Shown here: one piece after another, positions 45,941 to 55,346 of the stretch
How positions within the stretch are numbered: the stretch's first letter is position 1
Layout of the letters: each line of letters opens with the position of its first letter
Assembly: GCF_000251105.1 (NCBI RefSeq)
Contig: NC_017034.1
Coordinates: 496,001 to 560,000, forward strand
From: Methanocella conradii HZ254
GTDB lineage: Archaea > Halobacteriota > Methanocellia > Methanocellales > Methanocellaceae
DNA: 64,000 nt
Reading direction: 5' to 3'
Translations under genes and position numbers: made by a program
Notes under the pieces: generated by a model
What the model saw: only the letters and a program-made list of their open reading frames with translations
What the model was told of the DNA's origin: nothing
The model's database searches: none

Positions 45941-46705
45941 GTGCTTGAGATCGAGAGAAACTTTTTTAATTTTAAGCGAAAGGATATCTGGTTTAGCGAC
46001 AGCCCATTCGAGGTAGAAGGATGCCAGGGCGTCGCCTTTTATGCATGTAAGAATAAAGTCGACATGCCCGGGTTCGTCCGCAAGGACTTTGTCACCCCCG
46101 TAATCGACCTCACCCTGGATGAGGAAAGGATATGGAAGAACATCGACCGAATGTCTTGCCGAAAGAAGATCAACAAGGCATATAACAACGGGATTAAGCT
46201 CAAGGTCAACCAGTGCTACGAGGAGTTCCTTGAGATCGACTCGGAGTTTAGAAAGAGCAAAGGCCTCCCAGGTAGCCACATTGATGTGGACTACATGAAA
46301 AAATATGGCACGCTTTTTGTCGCGATGCTTGACGGCAAGGTTATATGCGGCGAGGTCTTCCTCGAGGATAAGGACCATATCAGGCGCCTCATAACGGCTT
46401 CAAGGCGCTTCACGGGTGACCAGCACTGGAATAACGTCGTGGGCTATGGGAACCGCATGATTATCTGGGAGTCTATCAGGTATGCCAGGGCCAAAGGCAT
46501 AAAAGAGTATGACATGGGCGGGTATTACGCGGGGGCCGATAAAGCCAGGGAGCTGGAGGGCGTGAATAAGTTTAAGATGAGCTTCGGCCCGAAGCTCGTC
46601 ACTAAATATAACTACGAGAAGGACTACTCTCGCCTGTTCGGCGTCGCCAGGCGCATATACGGCTTTAGCGCCGCCCAGGTGTATAGAAGGTCGTGCTGGC
46701 CATGA
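45941..46705 (+). CDS. FemAB/GNAT-type acyltransferase
   Basis: A 254-residue protein from GTG 45941, which lies 1 nt after the deacetylase stop. It contains a GNAT-like core with AMLDGKVICGEVFLE and RRLITASRRF strands and a YDMGGYY block, the pattern of FemAB or BioF2-like acetyl- or aminoacyl-transferases that act on peptidoglycan or glycans. A longer start at 45884 would overlap the previous gene. The stop overlaps the next ATG by 4 nt (ATGA). A likely job is N-acylation of an amino sugar in the surface glycan. Confidence 0.8.
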   Translation: MLEIERNFFNFKRKDIWFSDSPFEVEGCQGVAFYACKNKVDMPGFVRKDFVTPVIDLTLDEERIWKNIDRMSCRKKINKAYNNGIKLKVNQCYEEFLEIDSEFRKSKGLPGSHIDVDYMKKYGTLFVAMLDGKVICGEVFLEDKDHIRRLITASRRFTGDQHWNNVVGYGNRMIIWESIRYARAKGIKEYDMGGYYAGADKARELEGVNKFKMSFGPKLVTKYNYEKDYSRLFGVARRIYGFSAAQVYRRSCWP

Positions 46706-47811
46706 AAGCTGTCATCATTGGCGGATTCGTCGATTACCAGGTACAGATGTCGAAGTCCTTAAACAAAGGCAACGATTCGCTCGTGTTCATATACACCAAG
46801 GACGTGAGCCTGCCTCCCGAGAACGCCAGGATCGCAAACGGCTTAAGGGTAAGGCTGCTATCCCGTCCTGGCGCCATCTATAACCCCATAGCGCTGGCGA
46901 GGTTCCTGAAGAGCTCATACCGCATGCTCAAGGAGATAAGAAAATACGGCCCCGACGTAGTACACTTGCAGATCGGCAGCTCCATGCTGGGATTCTACAT
47001 TCCATTCCTGCGCAGGTACCCGATAATCACCACGTTCCATGACCTCAGCCCCCATATAGGTGAGGCTAAATTCTGGGAGAAATACATGCATGCCTATATC
47101 AGGCATGCATCAAAGTACCTTTTGGTCCACGGGGAAAGGCTGAGGGAAGCGATGATCAGCGATTATCGCCAGCCGCCGTCCAAGGTGAAGAGCATACCTA
47201 TCGGGCCTCACAACATCGACGCCTTCAAGATGTATGAGCGCGAGGACATTAAGGAGGATGGCAACGTGGTCCTCTTCTTTGGCCGAATCCTCGAGTATAA
47301 GGGGCTTGAGTACCTGATCAGGGCAGAGCCGTACATTACGCGGGAAGTCCCGAATGCCAGGATCGTGATAGCCGGTTCTGGCGATTTTGAGAAATACGAG
47401 GACTTAATGGTGAATAGGGACCGCTTTGAGGTCGTTAGACGCTATATATCATATAAAGAGGGCGCCGGGCTGTTCCAGCGGGCAAGCGTCGTGGCGCTGC
47501 CGTACGTTGAAGCCTCCCAGAGCGGCGTCGTGTCCACGGCCTACGGGTTTAAGAAGCCGGTCGTCGTGACTAACGTGGGCTCGATCCCCGAGGTCGTTGA
47601 AGACGGCAAAACGGGTTTCGTCGTCCCCCCGCGAGACCCGGAAGCGCTTGCAAGAGCTATCGTGAGGCTGCTTAAAGACGAAAAGTTGCGAAAATGCATG
47701 GGTGAGAATGGCTACAAGAAGCTGAATGCCGACCTATCGTGGGATAACGTCATGCGGCAGACGCTGGCGATATACAGGAGCGCGATGGATGGCCTGAAAA
47801 GCGATAACTAA
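46702..47811 (+). CDS. Glycosyltransferase, GT4 family
   Basis: A 369-residue GT-B glycosyltransferase. The ATG at 46702 gives MKAVIIGGFVDYQ; an upstream GTG at 46693 would overlap more. Hallmarks include VVLFFGRILEYKGLEYLIRA, VVALPYVEASQSGVVSTAY with the catalytic-type Glu region (E-x7-E analog), and VVVTNVGSIPEVVEDGKTG. It is coupled to the acyltransferase by a 4-nt overlap. An 89-nt AT-rich gap separates it from the next gene and may hold a second promoter. Confidence 0.93.
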   Translation: MKAVIIGGFVDYQVQMSKSLNKGNDSLVFIYTKDVSLPPENARIANGLRVRLLSRPGAIYNPIALARFLKSSYRMLKEIRKYGPDVVHLQIGSSMLGFYIPFLRRYPIITTFHDLSPHIGEAKFWEKYMHAYIRHASKYLLVHGERLREAMISDYRQPPSKVKSIPIGPHNIDAFKMYEREDIKEDGNVVLFFGRILEYKGLEYLIRAEPYITREVPNARIVIAGSGDFEKYEDLMVNRDRFEVVRRYISYKEGAGLFQRASVVALPYVEASQSGVVSTAYGFKKPVVVTNVGSIPEVVEDGKTGFVVPPRDPEALARAIVRLLKDEKLRKCMGENGYKKLNADLSWDNVMRQTLAIYRSAMDGLKSDN

Positions 47812-47900
47812 AGCAATAGTTCGTGTTTTATAGGCATATATAATAATTTATTGCTAATATATTAAATAAATTATATACACTATTTTATTAATTAATTTAA

Positions 47901-49082
47901 GTGTTGGAGGCACAGGATATTAGAATACTCCGCATCGCAAGCGACCTATATCCATCCACTGTCGGCGGCGCAGCCCTGCACGCCCATAACATGTCAGTCA
48001 TGCAGGCAAAGCTGGAAAATGAGGTGACCGTGTACACGTCCAGGCATGACGGCATGCCTTTCACGGAAACCATTAGCGGGTACAGAGTAGAGCGGTTCAG
48101 GCCGCTCATGAAGCTTTACGGCAACCCGGCCATGCCCTCGCTGCTCTTAAGGCTGGCGGCAGAAAATAAAAACTACGATATAATCCACGCGCATTCGCAC
48201 CTCTATCTTTCAACTAATATTTGCTCGCTTATACGGAAGTTCAGCTCAACGCCGCTGGTAATCACCAGCCATGGCCTTACATCGCAGACGGCCCCCGGCT
48301 GGCTTAACCATATTTACCTGGCCACGCTGGGCAAGTGGACGTTAAACGCGGCTGACAGGATTATTTGCTATACTGAGGAGGAAAAAGAAGAGATGGAGAG
48401 GCTGGGGGTAGATGGCAGAAAGATACGCGTCATCCATAATGGCATAGATACTAGCCTGTTCAAGCCCGCAGAAAGGCGGAGGGACGGCAACAGGCTGCTG
48501 TGGATAGGCCGATTCGTTCCGGGAAAAGGCGTCCATTACCTGGTAGAGGCCTTCGCGGAGGCCATAACGGTAAAGCGCGACCTGACGCTTGAGATGGTGG
48601 GTAAAGGGCCGCAGCTTGGCGCTATCAGGGAAAAGGTCCACGAGCTTGGCCTCGATGACATGGTTAAAATAATCGAGTTCTTGCCCAACGAGGAGCTTCC
48701 GGCCGTTTACCAGAGCGCAGACGTTTTCATTTTATCCAGCCTGACGGAGGGGGTGCCGCGCACGATGCTCGAGGCCATGTCCTGTGGCCTGCCTGTCATC
48801 TGCACCGACCTTCCGCAGCTTAGGCGCATAGTAGAAGGATGCGGCCTGATCGTTCCTGCCAGGGATAGCAGGGCGCTGGCGAAAGCGATGCTAAAGGTAT
48901 CCTCGGACCCGGCCCTGGCGCAAAGCCTCGGGGCATGCGGCAGGGAGCGGGTCATGAAGAGCTTTTCATGGGATGAAACGGTCCAAAAGACGTTGCTATT
49001 ATACCGTGACGTCATCGAAAGCAGGAGTACTTATTATGAAGGTGAGCGTTGTAACGCCCATCCGGATGGGCGGACCGTATAA
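47901..49082 (+). CDS. Glycosyltransferase, GT4 family
   Basis: A 393-residue GT-B enzyme. The start is GTG 47901 or TTG 47904 after a TATA-rich region (tttattaattaatttaa), so the message is nearly leaderless. N-terminal RIASDLYPSTVGGAALHAHN binds the acceptor; the nucleotide-sugar lobe has LLWIGRFVPGKGVHYL, SLTEGVPRTMLEAMSCGLPV and RRIVEGCGLIV. This is the usual GT4 layout. The last ~47 nt overlap the start of the next gene. Confidence 0.93.
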   Translation: MLEAQDIRILRIASDLYPSTVGGAALHAHNMSVMQAKLENEVTVYTSRHDGMPFTETISGYRVERFRPLMKLYGNPAMPSLLLRLAAENKNYDIIHAHSHLYLSTNICSLIRKFSSTPLVITSHGLTSQTAPGWLNHIYLATLGKWTLNAADRIICYTEEEKEEMERLGVDGRKIRVIHNGIDTSLFKPAERRRDGNRLLWIGRFVPGKGVHYLVEAFAEAITVKRDLTLEMVGKGPQLGAIREKVHELGLDDMVKIIEFLPNEELPAVYQSADVFILSSLTEGVPRTMLEAMSCGLPVICTDLPQLRRIVEGCGLIVPARDSRALAKAMLKVSSDPALAQSLGACGRERVMKSFSWDETVQKTLLLYRDVIESRSTYYEGERCNAHPDGRTV

Positions 49083-49971
49083 CTGGGGCAGGACGCTGGT
49101 GGAAATGCTGTCCCGTTGCGGCATCAGCGGACGCCATGTGCACGACCTGCGTGGCGTCCTCACGTCGCCGCTACGCCAGGATTCGGACATCGTGCACGCC
49201 TCTATCCCCATTACCTTAAGGCTATGGCGAAGGCCGCTTATCCTGACCATCCATGGCGAGTACCCCATAGAGCGAAACGTGTGGCGCCACTTCTATCCAG
49301 CATCCATAAGGATGGCAGACATCGTCACGACGCCCAGCCTGTTTTTAAAGGAGCGCCTCGTGCTGGACGACGCCCTGGTGATCCCGAACGCCATATTCCC
49401 GGAAAGGTTTAAGGCCGTGCGCCACTGGGATAAAGCTTCGGCGAACATCGTGACAGTCACTAAGTTCGCATTCAGGGATAAAGCCGAGAGCTTAATCCGG
49501 CTCGCCCACATCATGGAAAACGTCCAAAAGTGCACGGACGTGCCATTAGACTATACGGTCGTGGGGGGCGGCAAATTCCTGGACGAGGTGAAAGAAAAGG
49601 TACATGGAAACGGCCTTAGCGCTCGATTTACTGGCTTCGTGGACAGCCCAAAGGACTATTTCCAGGATCGCGATATATTTGCCTATTACTCCGTGCATGA
49701 TAACTTTCCGATCGCCATTCTGGAGGCCATGGCCTCCGGGCTGCCGGTTGTCACAAACCGGGTGGGGGCGGTGTGCGAGATGATAGAGAACGGGCGTGAT
49801 GGGTTCATCGCGCGGGGCGAAGATGAATTCCATGAATATTTATTGCGTCTCATCGATGACCCGGCCCTGAGGGCGCGGATGGGGTCGAACGCGAGGAATA
49901 AAGTAATCGAGCGGTTTAACTGGCACAGGGTAATCAATTTTTATATTAAATTGTACGAGTCGCTTTGCTGA
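49036..49971 (+). CDS. Glycosyltransferase, GT4 family
   Basis: A 311-residue GT4 enzyme beginning MKVSVVTPIRMGGPYN. The ATG at 49036 is chosen because the residues before it (from 48973) have no family counterpart. Motifs: VVGGGKFLDEV, FAYYSVHDNFPIAILEAMASGLPVV and VCEMIENGRDGFIA. It overlaps the preceding glycosyltransferase by 47 nt in a different frame. It ends the five-gene plus-strand run that started with the deacetylase. Confidence 0.92.
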   Translation: MKVSVVTPIRMGGPYNWGRTLVEMLSRCGISGRHVHDLRGVLTSPLRQDSDIVHASIPITLRLWRRPLILTIHGEYPIERNVWRHFYPASIRMADIVTTPSLFLKERLVLDDALVIPNAIFPERFKAVRHWDKASANIVTVTKFAFRDKAESLIRLAHIMENVQKCTDVPLDYTVVGGGKFLDEVKEKVHGNGLSARFTGFVDSPKDYFQDRDIFAYYSVHDNFPIAILEAMASGLPVVTNRVGAVCEMIENGRDGFIARGEDEFHEYLLRLIDDPALRARMGSNARNKVIERFNWHRVINFYIKLYESLC

Positions 49972-50008
49972 TGCCTGGCCAGTGGAGAGCTATTGCGCTT
50001 TAAAGGAT

Positions 50009-50980
50009 TCAGGTGCCCGTCATCCCGACCGCCGACCTGGGCGGTTTGCAGGGCAGCCTGAAGTTCACGTACCAATCGATATACCTGGCAAGGCCCCGTG
50101 AAATGCCGATTTCGGGCTGCCAGGATAAGAGGGCCTTTGCCTTCGACACGTCAGCCCAGGTGTTCTCCACGTCGCCCTTTTGCTTTTCAACATGCCTCAC
50201 CCTTGCCTTTTTACGTAATGTCGCCTCGATGCGCTCCATCAGGTCATTAACGCTTATCCTGTGGCCGCCGCCGATGTTGAACACGTCGCCGACGACGTCG
50301 CTCTCAGCGGCAAGGATGTTCGCCCTTACCACGTCGTCCACGAAAGTGAAGTCCCTGGTCTGGGTGCCATCGCCATATACCACGACCTCTCTATCATTTA
50401 TTATGGCGTCGACGAACCTGTTTATCGCCAGGTCCGGCCTGAGCCTCGGCCCGTATACGGTGAAGTAGCGTAAGGAGATGGTCGGCACCCCATAGTTCTT
50501 ATAATACAGGTAGCAAAGATTCTCGCCCGCCAGCTTCGATACTCCGTATGGCGAGACGGGCCTGGGCAGGCTTTCCTCGCTCATCGGAAGCCTCGCGTCC
50601 CCGTAAACGGAAGACGAGGATGAGTAAACGAGCTTTTTCAGGCCCGTGCCCTTATAAAACTCTAGCAGCCGCTGCGTGGCCTGTATGTTGTTATGCACGT
50701 AAACGTCGAAGGTTTTTCCCCAGGATGCCCTGACGCCCGCCTGAGCTGCGAGGTGAAAGACATAGTCGACCTCTGGATAGCTGTCCATCAGGGCGAGGTC
50801 TTTTTCTATCAGGGTGAAGCGGCTGTCGTGAAGCGCCTGCTCGATGTTGCGCTCCTTGACATCTCGTGGGTAGTAATCAGTGAAACAGTCGATGCCGATG
50901 ACTTCGTGCCCTTTTTTCAGAAGGGCGTCAACGACGTGGCTTCCGATGAAGCCCGCGCATCCAGTGACCAGCGACCTCAT
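50009..50980 (-). CDS. NAD-dependent nucleotide-sugar epimerase
   Basis: A 323-residue short-chain dehydrogenase-type enzyme of the GalE/UDP-uronate epimerase group. The NAD motif is TGCAGFIGSH (GxxGxxG), the catalytic triad has SSSSVYG and YGVSK (Tyr/Lys), and FNIGGGHRISV follows. Closest style is UDP-glucose/UDP-glucuronate 4-epimerase. It points away from the glycosyltransferase run and converges with it. The A/T-rich region before its start (50981-51058) carries a TATA box. It supplies a sugar nucleotide for the glycan. Confidence 0.92.
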   Translation of the reverse strand: MRSLVTGCAGFIGSHVVDALLKKGHEVIGIDCFTDYYPRDVKERNIEQALHDSRFTLIEKDLALMDSYPEVDYVFHLAAQAGVRASWGKTFDVYVHNNIQATQRLLEFYKGTGLKKLVYSSSSSVYGDARLPMSEESLPRPVSPYGVSKLAGENLCYLYYKNYGVPTISLRYFTVYGPRLRPDLAINRFVDAIINDREVVVYGDGTQTRDFTFVDDVVRANILAAESDVVGDVFNIGGGHRISVNDLMERIEATLRKKARVRHVEKQKGDVENTWADVSKAKALLSWQPEIGISRGLARYIDWYVNFRLPCKPPRSAVGMTGT

Positions 50981-51058
50981 ATTATATCACATATTATATA
51001 ATATATTAATTGATTATAATACTTTCGTTTATTATATAATTAATTGAGGGCGGCAACT

Positions 51059-51895
51059 CTATAGCGGCTCTACGGTGACCCAGTCGACGTATTCAGTATT
51101 TACCCCGCCGCCATGGTCGGCGGGCACGTCACGCTGAACCCAGTTCTGGAAATACACGTACATGGGCTGGGCGGGAACGTTACTCCTGGAGGTCCAGATA
51201 GGCTTCGACATGTCGTCAATATAAAACTCCACGCGGTCCGGGTACCAGTCGTAGCCATACGTGTGATAATCCTCGCTTGGATCAAATGGCATATAATACA
51301 TATAGCGGCTCTTCACGCCCTTCACCCAGGTGCTGAATAGCGCCGTGTATTTGCCGTCGGCCTTTTGTATCTCAATGTCGATCTCGTTGTGCCCTTCACG
51401 TAAGATTCCGGTTGGCCACTGGTAGCTGTAGAACGTCTGGTACGTGCCCGGAGTCTGGTCGACCTTTATGCTGGCACGATACTTACCATAAAAATACTTA
51501 TCATCGGACTTGTATTCGCCGCCCGTGTGGTTATTGACATAGGAGCGCAGCACCAGGTTGCCGTTCTCATGCCATACGTTGGATGGCTTGAAAACTGTGT
51601 ACGCGTAGCTGGAGCTCCAGGTATTATCGCGCTTTGCCCATCGGCCACTATCATAGCTAAAGTTGTCATATAAAAGGTAGGAGGCGGAATACGGCGGGTC
51701 GGTGGGATTGTCAGGCGTGGTGGAATTCTCGAGCAGTATAGGCGCCCCGTCGATTACGTCGTCCTCATGGACGTATATGCTCTCGTTTTGCTGGCCAACG
51801 TTGAGATAATTGATAGTTAAGATCAGCATGATGGCCATCAGCGCCCAGGTTAAGGCCAGGAAAGCAAAAAATGCTCTCATCAGCATATGATTCAC
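51059..51895 (-). CDS. Secreted GH16-family glycan hydrolase-like protein
   Basis: A 278-residue exported protein. An N-terminal helix (about residues 8-29) anchors or exports it; a GH16 domain follows (from SYLLYDNFSYD). The catalytic ExDxE motif is EIDIE, with Glu171, Asp173 and Glu175, so the active site looks intact. The sequence closely matches the second GH16 domain of the 53584-55092 protein (shared KPSNVW, YGKYRASIK, TPGTY blocks), showing a duplication. GH16 enzymes act on beta-1,3/1,4-glucans, galactans or similar; the target may be the glycan of this cluster. Confidence 0.9.
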   Translation of the reverse strand: MNHMLMRAFFAFLALTWALMAIMLILTINYLNVGQQNESIYVHEDDVIDGAPILLENSTTPDNPTDPPYSASYLLYDNFSYDSGRWAKRDNTWSSSYAYTVFKPSNVWHENGNLVLRSYVNNHTGGEYKSDDKYFYGKYRASIKVDQTPGTYQTFYSYQWPTGILREGHNEIDIEIQKADGKYTALFSTWVKGVKSRYMYYMPFDPSEDYHTYGYDWYPDRVEFYIDDMSKPIWTSRSNVPAQPMYVYFQNWVQRDVPADHGGGVNTEYVDWVTVEPL

Positions 51896-52010
51896 AACAC
51901 ATCAATATATATGTAATTAATATTTATAATTATTTATTATTCATTAAGCGCTGAATAGTCAACTTTATATAATTGTTTATTAATATATATTAGTGAATTT
52001 TGGTCTTACC

Positions 52011-53546
52011 ATGTCGAAGAGCCTTGATAGTTCACTACGGCAGATAGCAAAGGGCACGACTATAATTTTTTCAGGGGTCATCGCCTCGATGGCGCTGAAC
52101 TTCATATTGAGGGTCGCGCTGGTCCGCTACACCACCCAGGGAGACTATGGCGTGTACTCGCTCGCGCTGACCATAATAAGCATGCTCTGTATAGTATCCA
52201 CGCTTGGCCTTGACGAGGGGGCGTCACGCTATATCGCATACTTCCTGGGCAAGTCTGATAGCTCAGGGGTCAAGCGAGTCATTTTTAGCGCGCTGGCGCT
52301 TGCCCTGGCCGCGAGCCTGATATGTGCGGCAGCGCTTTTCATATTCTCCGATGCCATCGCATTATTCTTCCACTCGCGGGAGCTCTCCAATGCCTTAAAG
52401 ATAATTTCCCTCGCCATACCATCCACAGTCCTTATACAGATCCTGGTCTCTATCACTCGCGGCTTCAACGTCTCCATCATGAAGGTTTTATTCAACGATG
52501 TCATGAAGCCGCTATCATTCCTGGCCCTACTCTTAATAGTCATACTGCTAGGCATGAGCTTCGACGCCATCATAACAGCGTACGTGGCATCGACGTCCCT
52601 GACGATGCTGGCATTCGCCGCCTTCACGCTTAAATGGTATTCCGGGCACTATAGCGCCGCGCCGGACGCAGGAGGCCAGGTAACTATGGGCCTCATCCGC
52701 TTCTCCATCCCCCTGCTCTCCGTTAACATGCTATTGATGATGATGTCCCAGGCGACCACGCTATTGCTCGGCTTTTTCAAGACGCCGATAGAAGTGGGGA
52801 AGTTCGATATCGCGATAATGATGGGTAACTTGCTTTTGACGGTCATCAACTCCATGGGCTATATCTATATGCCCACCGCTTCGAGCCTATACGGCAAGAA
52901 CCAGGTGGAAGACCTGAAGCGGAGCTATATAATATCGACCAAATGGGGGTATATTGGCACCCTGCCCATGCTGTTCGCATTCCTGGTATTTCCAGGCGTA
53001 GTCGTCGACCTGCTATTCGGACCACGCTATAGCGATGTCGCGGTCCTCCTGCAGGTACTATGCCTCGGATACCTTATAAACCCGCTAACCGGCCCCAACT
53101 ATCATACGCTTATCTCGATGGGCAAGACCCGTATCATCATCGAATCGTTCCTGGCAAATGCGCTCATCAATCTCGTGCTGAGCATACTGCTAATACCGCC
53201 GATGGGCGTTATCGGAGCGGCGATAGCCGTATCCATATCGGTCATGGTGGCTAACGCCCTTCTAACTGTCCGGCTCTATCAGCTATTAGGGGTCCATCCA
53301 TTTACGAGGAACTACGTGGCGTCTATCCTATCATCGCTCCTGCTGCTATCGCTGTTCTTCTTCGGGGCGAGGTGGCTCGCCATCGTGCCCGCGCCCGCCA
53401 CTGCCATAGTCTGCTTTATCGCGTACATGGCAGCATACGCCGCGCTGTTCATAGGGCTCAGGGCGATCGATAAGGAAGACGCCATGATCCTATCGGCCGT
53501 TAAGCTAAGGCTACAAAGCATACCCGTGATTGGGCAGGTATTATAA
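52011..53546 (+). CDS. Polysaccharide flippase (Wzx/MATE-like)
   Basis: A 511-residue protein with about 12-14 hydrophobic helices in the style of the polysaccharide biosynthesis (RfbX/Wzx) branch of the MOP superfamily. The start at 52011 (MSKSLDSSLRQIAKG) is preferred over GTG 51993: a TATA-like run (taatatatatta) lies about 25 nt before it. The RQIAKGTTIIFSG opening and a late YVASI-style helix fit the family. It would flip lipid-linked glycan across the membrane. The gene is divergent from the GH16 gene and convergent with the two-domain GH16 gene, with a terminator in between. Confidence 0.9.
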   Translation: MSKSLDSSLRQIAKGTTIIFSGVIASMALNFILRVALVRYTTQGDYGVYSLALTIISMLCIVSTLGLDEGASRYIAYFLGKSDSSGVKRVIFSALALALAASLICAAALFIFSDAIALFFHSRELSNALKIISLAIPSTVLIQILVSITRGFNVSIMKVLFNDVMKPLSFLALLLIVILLGMSFDAIITAYVASTSLTMLAFAAFTLKWYSGHYSAAPDAGGQVTMGLIRFSIPLLSVNMLLMMMSQATTLLLGFFKTPIEVGKFDIAIMMGNLLLTVINSMGYIYMPTASSLYGKNQVEDLKRSYIISTKWGYIGTLPMLFAFLVFPGVVVDLLFGPRYSDVAVLLQVLCLGYLINPLTGPNYHTLISMGKTRIIIESFLANALINLVLSILLIPPMGVIGAAIAVSISVMVANALLTVRLYQLLGVHPFTRNYVASILSSLLLLSLFFFGARWLAIVPAPATAIVCFIAYMAAYAALFIGLRAIDKEDAMILSAVKLRLQSIPVIGQVL

Positions 53547-53551
53547 AGGGT

Positions 53552-53580
53552 GATGCCCGATGGCCGGGCATCGATTTTTT
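53552..53580 (+). terminator. Terminator hairpin after the flippase gene
   Basis: The stem gatgcccg/cgggcatc (53552-53572) is followed by gattttttatttt. It lies 6 nt after the flippase stop. Confidence 0.75.
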
Positions 53581-53583
53581 ATT

Positions 53584-55092
53584 TTAGAGCGGCTCTACCG
53601 TGACCCAGTCGACGTATTCGGTGTTAACGCCATCCCCATGGCTGGAGGGCACATCCTTGACCACCCAGTTCTGGAAGTAGACGTACATAGCCTCGTTTGG
53701 TATATGGCCATATGAGGTCCACACGGGTTTCGACATGTCATCGATATAGAACTCCACCCGGTCCGGGTACCAGTTGTAGCCATACGTGTGGTATCCTGCG
53801 CTTGGATCGAAAGATAGCTTGATGGTCTTGCGGTCATACTGGTAGTTCACCCATGTGCTCAGCATGGCCGTGGTAGTTCCATCGGTCCCTTTTATGAACT
53901 CTATGTCTATCTCGTTGTGGACCTTGGTGCTGGTGGGCCACTGGTAGCTGAAGAATGCCTCGTATGTGCCGGGCGTCTGGGATAGCTTGATGCTTGCCCT
54001 GTATTTGCCGTATGAGTATATTCCGTTAGACTTGTACTCGGCGCCCGTGTGGTTGTCTACGTATGAGCGTAGTACGAGCTTGCCATTCTCGTACCATACG
54101 TTGGATGGCTTGAAGATCGTGTAGACGTAGCTGGAGCTCCATACGTTGGAGCGCTTTGTCCAGTTGTTGCTGCTGTCTTTGTTGAAGTTGTCATATAGCA
54201 CGTATTTTGTCGATGGCGTTGGCTCATTTGTTATGGGCGTTGGTGTTGGTGTTGGCGTCACCGTTGGCTTGGGCGTTGGTGTTGGTGTTGGCGTCACCGT
54301 TGGCTTGGGCGTTGGGGGGGGAGAAGGCGAAGCCGAGGCCACCGACACCCAATCCACATAAAGATAGCTAACGCCAGAGGAGCCCGAAGAATATTTACTC
54401 ACCCAGTTATTAAACAACACGTAGCACGGCTTATCGGGCACATTGCTGGTCGAAGTGTAGACGGGCTTACTCATGTCATCCACGTAGAACTCAATGCGGC
54501 CCTTACACCAGTTAAAGGCATACGTATGGTAAGCCGCCCCCGGGTCGAAGGGGAGCTGATACCTATACAGGCTCTGGTCTCCATTAACCGCGTTCTCAAA
54601 ATACACGTAGTACTTGCCATTCTTATTCTCGAACTGGATATCGATCTCGTTATAGCCGCCCCTAACCGAGGCGTAGGTGAAGAACGCGGCGAGCGAGCCG
54701 GGCACGAGGTTCGCCTTTATCCTTGCGGAATACATGCCATACCCATAAGTGCCCTTCGACTGGTACTCACCACCTGTGTGCTTCCCCACGTCGGACTTGA
54801 CCGTCAGCTTTCCACCTGATACCCAGACATTCCCTGAAAGTAAATTAGTGCCCTGCGGTCCATTAGCCCGCGAGACGACCTTCCACAGGTCGCTCCGCAT
54901 TCTGTCAAAATTATCGTAGAGCACGTATGTCGAAGATGCCGATGGCACGAGCACGTCGTTCTCGGTCCAGCCATCCACGATGCTGGCGCCGTCGAAAGCG
55001 CCTGAAGCCGCCCTTATTGGCGCCGCGATCGTTACTGCCCCCAATGTAAGGCATATCGCCATAGCCATCAATAACCTGTTTTTTATAAACAT
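53584..55092 (-). CDS. Secreted two-domain GH16-like protein
   Basis: A 502-residue exported protein with a Sec signal (MFIKNRLLMAMAICLTLG, cleaved near AASGA), two GH16-like domains and a Pro/Thr linker (about residues 262-290). The second domain has the intact motif EIDIE with Glu394, Asp396 and Glu398. The first has EIDIQ, with Gln153 at the acid/base position, so it is probably inactive and may act as a binding module. The linker DNA is a tandem repeat. The two domains and the 51059-51895 protein form a small paralog set that likely trims or binds a surface polysaccharide. Confidence 0.9.
   Translation of the reverse strand: MFIKNRLLMAMAICLTLGAVTIAAPIRAASGAFDGASIVDGWTENDVLVPSASSTYVLYDNFDRMRSDLWKVVSRANGPQGTNLLSGNVWVSGGKLTVKSDVGKHTGGEYQSKGTYGYGMYSARIKANLVPGSLAAFFTYASVRGGYNEIDIQFENKNGKYYVYFENAVNGDQSLYRYQLPFDPGAAYHTYAFNWCKGRIEFYVDDMSKPVYTSTSNVPDKPCYVLFNNWVSKYSSGSSGVSYLYVDWVSVASASPSPPPTPKPTVTPTPTPTPKPTVTPTPTPTPITNEPTPSTKYVLYDNFNKDSSNNWTKRSNVWSSSYVYTIFKPSNVWYENGKLVLRSYVDNHTGAEYKSNGIYSYGKYRASIKLSQTPGTYEAFFSYQWPTSTKVHNEIDIEFIKGTDGTTTAMLSTWVNYQYDRKTIKLSFDPSAGYHTYGYNWYPDRVEFYIDDMSKPVWTSYGHIPNEAMYVYFQNWVVKDVPSSHGDGVNTEYVDWVTVEPL
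54239..54310 (-). repeat. Two 36-bp tandem repeats in the linker region
   Basis: Two perfect copies (54239-54274 and 54275-54310) of a 36-bp unit encode the Pro/Thr-rich linker of the two-domain GH16 protein. Copy number may vary between strains. Confidence 0.85.
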
Positions 55093-55307
55093 ACCACCTT
55101 TTTGTTTTTACCCACATAATGCTTGGCCTATAGATACAAGCATTACATGAGTTATCACATATTTATTTACCAATTAGGCACTTATCGGATTAATAGGCAT
55201 CGTATATATACTTTTTACTCTTTTAGCAAGATATTTTTGTATTATTTTGAGAAAAAATATCTAAATTTGTATTGTTTGGTTTTAAATTGGTAAAAAATTT
55301 ACAGCAT

Positions 55308-55338
55308 ATAAAAAAAGGGGCGTGCCGGATGGCACGCT
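55308..55338 (-). terminator. Terminator hairpin after the DUF2206 gene
   Basis: On the minus strand the stem gcgtgcc/ggcacgc (55320-55337) is followed by cccttttttt. It lies 9 nt after the stop of the DUF2206 gene. Confidence 0.75.
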
Positions 55339-55346
55339 TCAGCCGC

